Origin: an uncultured Erysipelotrichaceae bacterium
GTDB taxonomy: Bacteria > Bacillota_I > Bacilli_A > RFN20 > CAG-826
Reading direction: 5' to 3'
Length of the DNA stretch: 5,090 bases
NCBI GenBank assembly: GCA_902782395.1
Contig: CACZNF010000128.1
Location: 1 to 5,090 of the forward strand
Shown here: in pieces, positions 1 to 4,085 of the stretch
Position numbering within the stretch: the stretch's first letter is position 1
Layout: every line of letters begins with the position of its first letter
Program-made: the position numbers and the translations under genes
The notes under the pieces: generated by a model
Told to the model about the DNA's origin: nothing
The model's input: only the letters and a program-made list of their open reading frames with translations
Database searches by the model: none

Positions 1-879
1 GCAATTATGCTTCCAGGCGATCGACCAAGTGGTGTGATTACCGCTGGTACCGCACAAAGATATTTAAATATCAACGGTCTCATGGTGGGCAAACGTGTTG
101 TCATTTTAGGTAGTGGTGACATCGGTTTAATTATGGCGAGACGTCTTACTCTAGAAGGCGCTAAGGTTTTATGCGTTAGTGAAATCATGCCATATAGCAA
201 TGGCTTAAATCGTAACATTCAACAGTGCTTAATCGATTATGATATTCCATTATATTTATCTAGAACCGTTTCAAAAGTAGTGGGTAAAGATCGCTTAGAA
301 AAGGTCATTTTAAGCGCTGTAGATGAAAACCTACAAATCATTCCAAATACTGAAATGGAATTTGAATGTGATACACTCATTCTTTCCGTTGGTTTGATTC
401 CTTATGTTTCTTTACTAAACTACATTGATTGCCCGATATCTTCCACGAAAGGCGCAGTCGTTAATCAATATATGGAAACAGAAATACCTGGTATCTTTAC
501 CTGTGGTAACTGTTTACATGTTCACGATGTCGTTGACTTCGTTTCTCAAGAAGCTAGATTAGCGGGTCAATCCGCAGCGTTATATCTCAAGAATCAAATT
601 AACAATAATGAAGATAGAATCAAGATAAAAGCAGGAAATAATATATCCTACGTTTTACCTCAATTTGTCTTAAAAAATAGTGTCAATGACTTAACATTTA
701 AGTTCAGAGTGAGAAAGCCACTTAAAGATCAAGTCGTCTTTATTAGAAGTGGTGAAACAGTTCTTGCTAAGTTTGTTAAATCCGCGCTTATTCCAAGCGA
801 AATGGTGATGGTGAACTTAAGTAAAGATAAGTTAGATGAAGTCAAAGATGAAATCGTCATCTCTTCGGAGGATCGCTAA
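1..879 (+). CDS. NAD(P)/FAD-dependent oxidoreductase, glycerol-3-phosphate operon type (5' partial)
   Basis: The reading frame is open to the left edge (GCA ATT before the ATG at 7), so the ATG at 7 is internal and the N-terminal FAD-binding half lies outside. 292 codons are visible, of a family usually a little over 400 residues. Seen: a second nucleotide-binding fold with VVILGSGDIG at nt 97-126 (GxGxxG at 109-126), the likely NAD(P)H site; the typical segment IMPYSNGLNRNIQQCL; and the C-terminal FAD motif GIFTCGN followed by LHVHDVVDFVSQEA at about nt 490-550. From family knowledge, such proteins sit beside a glycerol-3-phosphate dehydrogenase and a DUF1667 protein and probably pass electrons between the flavoenzyme and a carrier; the exact reaction is unsettled. 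The next gene starts right after its TAA stop, so the two are probably translationally coupled. Family confidence is high, exact substrate low. Confidence 0.88.
   Translation, partial: AIMLPGDRPSGVITAGTAQRYLNINGLMVGKRVVILGSGDIGLIMARRLTLEGAKVLCVSEIMPYSNGLNRNIQQCLIDYDIPLYLSRTVSKVVGKDRLEKVILSAVDENLQIIPNTEMEFECDTLILSVGLIPYVSLLNYIDCPISSTKGAVVNQYMETEIPGIFTCGNCLHVHDVVDFVSQEARLAGQSAALYLKNQINNNEDRIKIKAGNNISYVLPQFVLKNSVNDLTFKFRVRKPLKDQVVFIRSGETVLAKFVKSALIPSEMVMVNLSKDKLDEVKDEIVISSEDR
867..872 (+). promoter_or_regulatory. Ribosome binding site of the DUF1667 gene
   Basis: GGAGGA lies 7 bases before the ATG at 880, inside the last codons of the upstream oxidoreductase gene. It fixes the start at 880 and supports co-translation of the two genes from one mRNA. 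Confidence 0.8.
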
Positions 880-1221
880 ATGAAAGAATTAACTTGCATT
901 GTTTGTCCTAGAGGATGCCGTTTACAAGTCGATGACGATATGAATGTGACGGGTAATTTCTGCCCACGCGGTAAGGCTTACGCTATTAGCGAGCTCACAA
1001 ATCCTGTGCGTACTATCACAACATCTATCCGTGTGAACAATCGTCCACACACTCTTGTGTCTGTAAAAACCACAAACCCTGTCCCAAAAGATAAAATCTT
1101 TGATGTCATGAAAGAGATCGATAAACTTTCAGTGAGCGCGCCAGTAAGAATTGGTCAAGTGGTAAAAACTAAAGTTTTAGGTCTTGAAAGCGACATTGTT
1201 ATTACAAAAAATATCGATTAG
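880..1221 (+). CDS. DUF1667 family four-cysteine protein
   Basis: 113 residues, full length for this small family. The N-terminus has a Cys cluster CIVCPRGC (Cys6, Cys9, Cys13) and a fourth Cys28 in FCPRG. This CxxCxxxC...C spacing resembles the N-terminal 4Fe-4S or zinc site of molybdopterin oxidoreductases, so a metal or Fe-S cluster is likely. The rest (TNPVRTITTSIRVNN, then VSVKTTNPVPKDKIFDVM) is the conserved body of DUF1667. The start is set by GGAGGA 7 bases upstream and directly follows the stop of the oxidoreductase gene. In known genomes this gene follows glycerol-3-phosphate dehydrogenase and oxidoreductase genes. A role as small electron-transfer or assembly partner of those flavoenzymes is inferred, not shown. 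It is expected to be cytoplasmic: no signal peptide or membrane segment is visible. Confidence 0.87.
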   Translation: MKELTCIVCPRGCRLQVDDDMNVTGNFCPRGKAYAISELTNPVRTITTSIRVNNRPHTLVSVKTTNPVPKDKIFDVMKEIDKLSVSAPVRIGQVVKTKVLGLESDIVITKNID

Positions 1222-1276
1222 TCATAATTTATTAAAATTATCTAGCAGTTTTCTATCTTTTTGGTGTCTAATAAAT

Positions 1277-1283
1277 GAGAGGA
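1277..1283 (+). promoter_or_regulatory. Ribosome binding site of the lipoprotein gene
   Basis: GAGAGGA ends 7 bases before the ATG at 1291 and supports that start, which also places the signal peptide at the right distance. No convincing promoter was found in the 69-base gap before the gene, so read-through from the upstream genes is possible. Confidence 0.75.
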
Positions 1284-1290
1284 CACAATT

Positions 1291-2331
1291 ATGAAAACTA
1301 CAAAATATATCGTTAGCGTCTTATCTTTATTGCTGTTGGTCGGTTGTTCAAACAACGCCAATTCAGTTTCTTCAGTTTCTTCACTCTCTTCTCAAAGCAG
1401 TGTGACTTCAGCGTCAACAAGTGAAGAGAAAGTTGAACCAAAAGATATTGATCTCTACAAAGAGTTTTGTAAAGAAACTTTTTCCGTTAACCCAAACTAC
1501 TCGTTTGATTTTACGCTTGGAGAATTCGCTAATGTCTCTTTCAAAGTGAATAAACGCGAAGGTGAACAGCTTTACGATGTTTCTAAAAATGGTGAAGTCA
1601 TTCTTTCCTCAATTTATTCGCCAACACTTTGTGCCTCTGATATCAATAAAGATGGCTATCGTGAACTCGTGGCTAAAGGAGAAACTGGTAATGCTTCTTT
1701 GATTATCTACGATATTCATAATGCCCAAACGATGTATAAAAAAGACCTCTACAAAGAGGAAATTCCTGGATTAAACAATATCGTATCTCAATATTTGTAT
1801 TACACATACATCCCAAAGATTTTTAACAATAAACTTTGTATTGCGGTTAGCGATGGTATGGCTTCTAACAGAATCTATGATTATTTATACGTTAACTACG
1901 TCGCTGATAAGGGTGTTAGCCTAGAATATCAAAATATGTATGATATCGCTAAATTCGAATTAATCGGTTTCAAAGGTGAAGCTAACGCTAGTGGCCTTTA
2001 TACCGAAACAGGCATGATGTATTTTTTAAGAAATGGTGTTAGTGAAGAAGCAACATTCCGCATCATTAGAAAAGAAAATCCTGATTTAAACAGAGTTTTA
2101 GTGGGTTTAGGCAATACCGCTAATGTTTTTCCAGCACAAGGAATTTGTGCTTTTATCGATAACGAAATAGTTGCTGGAGATAGCATCCAATTAGTCCCTC
2201 CGTCATCAGAAGATGGCTTTGGTGAGCACACTTTAAAAGTTAAACTTAACGGCGAAATTAATAAAAAAGGCACAGTCAAATTAGTGTACTGTGGCTTCAG
2301 TATTTCCTTTAATTACACAATCGTATCATAG
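1291..2331 (+). CDS. Secreted lipoprotein of unknown function
   Basis: 346 residues. The N-terminus is a lipoprotein signal peptide: positive MKTTK, a hydrophobic core (residues 6-17) and lipobox LVGC with the lipidated Cys at residue 19. A linker rich in Ser, Asn and Val follows to about residue 46, ending in acidic residues, and would space the folded part from the membrane. The mature part contains DINKDGYREL from residue 117, a DxNxDGxxEL loop of the kind that binds calcium in EF-hand-like and FG-GAP/VCBS repeats; only one clear copy is visible. The last 100 or so residues look beta-rich, and one stretch (GDSIQLVPPSSEDG...HTLKVKLNG) could be an Ig-like strand pattern. No catalytic motif is recognised. 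Location is inferred as the outer face of the cytoplasmic membrane. The neighbours give no functional clue: the upstream pair is metabolic and the downstream gene has its own promoter. A substrate-binding or surface role is possible but unproven. Confidence 0.85.
   Translation: MKTTKYIVSVLSLLLLVGCSNNANSVSSVSSLSSQSSVTSASTSEEKVEPKDIDLYKEFCKETFSVNPNYSFDFTLGEFANVSFKVNKREGEQLYDVSKNGEVILSSIYSPTLCASDINKDGYRELVAKGETGNASLIIYDIHNAQTMYKKDLYKEEIPGLNNIVSQYLYYTYIPKIFNNKLCIAVSDGMASNRIYDYLYVNYVADKGVSLEYQNMYDIAKFELIGFKGEANASGLYTETGMMYFLRNGVSEEATFRIIRKENPDLNRVLVGLGNTANVFPAQGICAFIDNEIVAGDSIQLVPPSSEDGFGEHTLKVKLNGEINKKGTVKLVYCGFSISFNYTIVS
1362..1388 (+). repeat. 9-bp tandem repeat in the Ser-rich lipoprotein linker
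   Basis: TTCAGTTTC occurs twice in a row (1362-1370, 1371-1379), followed by a diverged copy TTCACTCTC (1380-1388). In frame it encodes Ser-Val-Ser units. Because the unit is a multiple of three, copy-number change would lengthen or shorten the linker without breaking the frame. Confidence 0.7.
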
Positions 2332-2339
2332 CCTAATCA

Positions 2340-2358
2340 TTTGCTAATTTTTAGCAAA
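2340..2358 (+). terminator. Weak hairpin after the lipoprotein gene
   Basis: TTTGCTAA (2340-2347) pairs perfectly with TTAGCAAA (2351-2358) across a 3-base TTT loop, starting 8 bases after the TAG stop. The tract after it is not a proper T run (GTAGTCATTTTG), so termination would be weak. It could equally be a 3' end stabiliser. Its place between a stop codon and a new promoter favours a terminator role. Confidence 0.4.
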
Positions 2359-2385
2359 GTAGTCATTTTGTAAACTGCATATATC

Positions 2386-2399
2386 TTTTAATATTAAAA
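2386..2399. repeat. Perfect 14-bp palindrome at the -35 position of the RNase J promoter
   Basis: TTTTAATATTAAAA is identical to its reverse complement. It ends where the 27-bp dyad begins and covers the place of the -35 box, which is otherwise poor (TTTTAA at 2386-2391, 17 bases from the -10). It could be a regulator site or simply AT-rich upstream DNA. Confidence 0.5.
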
Positions 2400-2414
2400 A
2401 CTTAAAGGTATAAT
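2386..2414 (+). promoter_or_regulatory. Predicted sigma-A-type promoter of the RNase J gene
   Basis: A consensus -10 box TATAAT lies at 2409-2414. With a 17-base spacer the -35 position reads TTTTAA (2386-2391), a poor match to TTGACA, so the promoter may depend on an activator or on the AT-rich upstream DNA. The start of transcription is predicted near 2421, giving a 5' leader of about 32 bases that carries the ribosome binding site. Confidence 0.6.
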
Positions 2415-2425
2415 ATCTTTAAGTT
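2399..2425. promoter_or_regulatory. 27-bp inverted repeat over the -10 box, operator candidate
   Basis: AACTTAAAG (2399-2407) and CTTTAAGTT (2417-2425) are perfect inverted copies. The inner bases continue the symmetry around A2412, so 12 of 13 base pairs match; the only break is G2408 against T2416. The -10 box (2409-2414) sits in the middle and the predicted transcription start falls in the right arm. A dimeric repressor bound here would block RNA polymerase. No specific regulator can be named from the sequence. Confidence 0.5.
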
Positions 2426-2439
2426 GAAACATACTAATG

Positions 2440-2446
2440 AAAGGAG
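2440..2446 (+). promoter_or_regulatory. Ribosome binding site of the RNase J gene
   Basis: AAAGGAG, ending 6 bases before the GTG at 2453, is a strong Shine-Dalgarno. It decides for the GTG start, which also puts the conserved N-terminal strand KVSALGGLDENG in the expected place. Confidence 0.85.
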
Positions 2447-2452
2447 AACACT

Positions 2453-3103
2453 GTGGAAGACATTATTAAGGTGTCCGCTTTAGGCGGGCTTGATGAAAAT
2501 GGCCGTGACTGTTACGTTGTTGAAATCAATAACGATATTTTTGTTATAGATGCTGGTCTCGCTTTACCTGATAAAACTATCCCAGGGGTTGACTACCTTT
2601 TAGCTAATGCTCAATACCTTATTAATAATAAAGAGAGAATTAGATGCTACATCATGACTCATGCTCATGATGAAAACATGGGTGCTCTCAAATATTTCTA
2701 TGATGACGCTCCAGCGCCAATCATTTGTACACGCTTCACCAAACACGTGATTGAAACTCAATTTAATTTCAATACACTGAGAATTCCTCTAGAATTCAAA
2801 GTCATTCCACCAACAAGCACAGTGGAAATTGCCGGAAGAACATTACATTTCTTCCAAACATCCCATAACGCTGCTTTCTCGTTTGGTGTGGCTATCGAAA
2901 CAACTAAAGGTAACATTGTTTATACAAGCGATTTTATCGTTGACTACAGCGTTAAAATTCCAGCTTACATTTTCAACCTCAAAGCTTTATCTTTATCGAC
3001 TGCTTCTGGCAAAACTTCTTCCGTATTTCTGAAATCGTTGATCTTTGTATCGAAAATAACAAAAAGTTATTCTTCTATAACGACTTTACAAGACGCATTA
3101 TGA
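2453..3103 (+). CDS. N-terminal fragment of the RNase J2-like protein
   Basis: 216 codons from GTG with a strong ribosome binding site. Residues 1-182 are homologous to RNase J: GGLDENG (11-17), the strand with D33 in VIDAG, the metal motif H70-A-H72-D-E74-N75 (the family has HxHxDH, so two ligands are replaced), H138 in TSHN, and D160 in TSDF. From about residue 179 onward (LSLSTASGKTSS and the rest to the TGA at 3101-3103) the sequence is not family-like: it is the wrong frame of the downstream coding region. As written, the product would lack the beta-CASP domain and the C-terminal domain and is unlikely to be a working nuclease. Confidence 0.7.
   Translation: MEDIIKVSALGGLDENGRDCYVVEINNDIFVIDAGLALPDKTIPGVDYLLANAQYLINNKERIRCYIMTHAHDENMGALKYFYDDAPAPIICTRFTKHVIETQFNFNTLRIPLEFKVIPPTSTVEIAGRTLHFFQTSHNAAFSFGVAIETTKGNIVYTSDFIVDYSVKIPAYIFNLKALSLSTASGKTSSVFLKSLIFVSKITKSYSSITTLQDAL
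2985..2997 (+). repeat. CTTTAT tandem repeat at the RNase J deletion junction
   Basis: CTTTAT is present twice in a row (2985-2990, 2991-2996), followed by C. Homology to RNase J switches from one frame to the other inside this stretch: AAA GCT TTA upstream, TTT ATC TTT ATC GAC downstream. A deletion between two short direct copies, by replication slippage or by collapse during assembly, would leave such a scar. Confidence 0.5.
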
Positions 3104-4008
3104 AGATGCTCATGGAATTCAATCCAAACAGAATTCCTCCAAGTTTAATCGTTAATAAGGAAGACTTACTAAGAGTAAGAGAACAAGAATTAGTCATTCT
3201 CATGCTCGGTCAAGGCGATGAATTATATCAAGAATTAATTAAAATCGCTGATGGCACTAACGAAGATAAGAGAGTGCGTTTAAATAAACGCGATATCTTC
3301 ATTAATGCAGCTTTACCAACCCCAACATTAGAAACAATTGCCACCCGTAGTATTGACTACTTATATCGTACTGGTGCGGAAGTTGTGTGGATTAAAAAGA
3401 ATCAAATCACCGCCATGCACGCTAGACAAGATGACCTCAAATTCTTCTTATCTGTTTTAAAACCAAGATACTATTTACCAGTTCGTGGCAACTACGTTAA
3501 CTTAATGGCCAACGCTAAACTAGCGTTATCTATGGGTATTGGCTTAAATCACACTAATGTGTTTATCTTAGACAATGGCATGCAGTTATGCTTTAACGAA
3601 TTAGGTAGACCATCAATTCTTCCTAATAACCCAGCTATTATGCCAACTCACCCAATCTTGGTTGATGGTAGTGGCGTCTCAACAAGCGTTAGTGAAAACA
3701 TTGTTAATGACCGTCGTCAATTAGCCGTTGATGGTGTGGTGGTCATTGCTGTCACAATTTCTGAAAAAGAAAATAGAATTATCGCTGGTCCAGACTGTCA
3801 AATGAGAGGCTTCGTTTATGTTAAAGAAGCTGAACCATTATTAAAATCGATTGCTAATATCTTCATTGATGAAGTGACAACAGCCTTGTCAGTTAACAAT
3901 CATAATTACGAAGATATTAAGGCCAATGCTCAAGAAAGAATACGCCGCTTCATCAAGCGTGAGAACGGGCGTGAGCCAATGATTATTCCAATCATCGTTA
4001 CTAAGTAG
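3100..4008 (+). CDS. C-terminal fragment of the RNase J2-like protein
   Basis: 302 codons from the first ATG, but family similarity in this frame begins about 38 codons earlier (FIFIDCFWQNFFRISEIVD, from nt 2986), so 3100 is not a natural start. Family landmarks in order: LMLGQGDELYQE (35-46, the place of GSQGEP), LPTPTLE (72-78, the place of SPIPGNE), His107 in AMHARQDD (the place of SGHGxQEE, with its glycines lost), LKPRYYLPVRGNY (120-132), VDGSGV, NDRRQL, AGPDCQMRGFVYV, and the C-terminal end GREPMIIPIIVTK, which matches the usual PMIIPII terminus. This covers the rest of the beta-CASP domain, the second half of the beta-lactamase domain and the C-terminal dimerisation domain. The ATG overlaps the TGA of the N-terminal fragment (ATGA), so reinitiation is possible, but no good ribosome binding site is seen. 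A strong terminator follows the stop. Confidence 0.72.
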   Translation: MKMLMEFNPNRIPPSLIVNKEDLLRVREQELVILMLGQGDELYQELIKIADGTNEDKRVRLNKRDIFINAALPTPTLETIATRSIDYLYRTGAEVVWIKKNQITAMHARQDDLKFFLSVLKPRYYLPVRGNYVNLMANAKLALSMGIGLNHTNVFILDNGMQLCFNELGRPSILPNNPAIMPTHPILVDGSGVSTSVSENIVNDRRQLAVDGVVVIAVTISEKENRIIAGPDCQMRGFVYVKEAEPLLKSIANIFIDEVTTALSVNNHNYEDIKANAQERIRRFIKRENGREPMIIPIIVTK

Positions 4009-4009
4009 A

Positions 4010-4040
4010 AAAAGCACAAAAATAATTGTGCTTTTCTTTT
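4010..4040 (+). terminator. Strong intrinsic terminator after the RNase J gene
   Basis: AAAAGCACAA (4010-4019) pairs perfectly with TTGTGCTTTT (4026-4035) over a 6-base AAATAA loop, and the T run continues as CTTTT to 4040. It begins two bases after the TAG stop, ends the RNase J transcript and separates it from the next gene. Confidence 0.88.
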
Positions 4041-4049
4041 CGATTTTTC

Positions 4050-4079
4050 TTCACTTGCGGGTACGCATATACTTATAAT
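4050..4079 (+). promoter_or_regulatory. Promoter of the FtsK/SpoIIIE-type gene, predicted leaderless
   Basis: A consensus TATAAT is at 4074-4079. TTCACT (4050-4055) matches TTGACA at 4 of 6 positions with an 18-base spacer. Usual spacing from the -10 box puts the transcription start at about 4086, the A of the ATG. The promoter lies just after the terminator, so the gene is an independent transcription unit. Confidence 0.65.
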
Positions 4080-4085
4080 ATAGGT

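Larger units (their letters stand above)
2453..4008 (+). pseudogene. rnjB: RNase J2-like ribonuclease gene, broken by an internal deletion and frame change
   Basis: Read together, the two frames give an almost complete RNase J: a metallo-beta-lactamase and beta-CASP nuclease that degrades and matures RNA in the cytoplasm, normally about 555 residues. The N-terminal frame matches the family as far as SDFIVD and NLKAL (about nt 2986). The next recognisable family segment, FIFIDCFWQNFFRI, starts near nt 2986 in another frame (-1, i.e. positions 1 mod 3). About 40 residues expected between them, including the conserved LLSDS...E region of the beta-lactamase fold, are absent. The missing DNA would be about 120 bases and equal to 1 modulo 3. 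The active site reads HAHDEN instead of HxHxDH, as in the weakly active J2 paralogues. In B. subtilis rnjB lies close to spoIIIE, as here. The break may be real or an assembly error. Without the break I would call it a normal J2 subunit that pairs with J1. Confidence 0.72.

Noticed and set aside
1224..1241. ATAATTT/AAATTAT hairpin after the DUF1667 gene as a terminator
   Set aside because: The stem is 7 A-T pairs only and no T run follows directly; too weak to call, so read-through into the lipoprotein gene remains possible.
1998..2279. 93-codon open frame on the minus strand inside the lipoprotein gene
   Set aside because: It lies fully opposite a gene with a clear signal peptide and ribosome binding site, and shows no recognisable protein pattern; a shadow frame.
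2980..3000. Programmed ribosomal frameshift in the RNase J gene
   Set aside because: No slippery heptamer with a downstream structure was seen, and about 40 family residues are missing, which a frameshift alone cannot explain.
2829..3032. 67-codon open frame inside the RNase J N-terminal region
   Set aside because: It overlaps conserved RNase J residues in the true frame and has no ribosome binding site; a shadow frame.
3095..3110. TGA read as Trp to explain the broken RNase J frame
   Set aside because: Reading through TGA at 3101 continues in the non-homologous frame and soon meets TAA, so recoding does not restore the protein.
3276..3291. GCGTTT/AAACGC inverted repeat inside the RNase J C-terminal region
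   Set aside because: The arms are 6 bases with a 4-base loop, fully inside coding sequence (VRLNKR); expected by chance and codon use.
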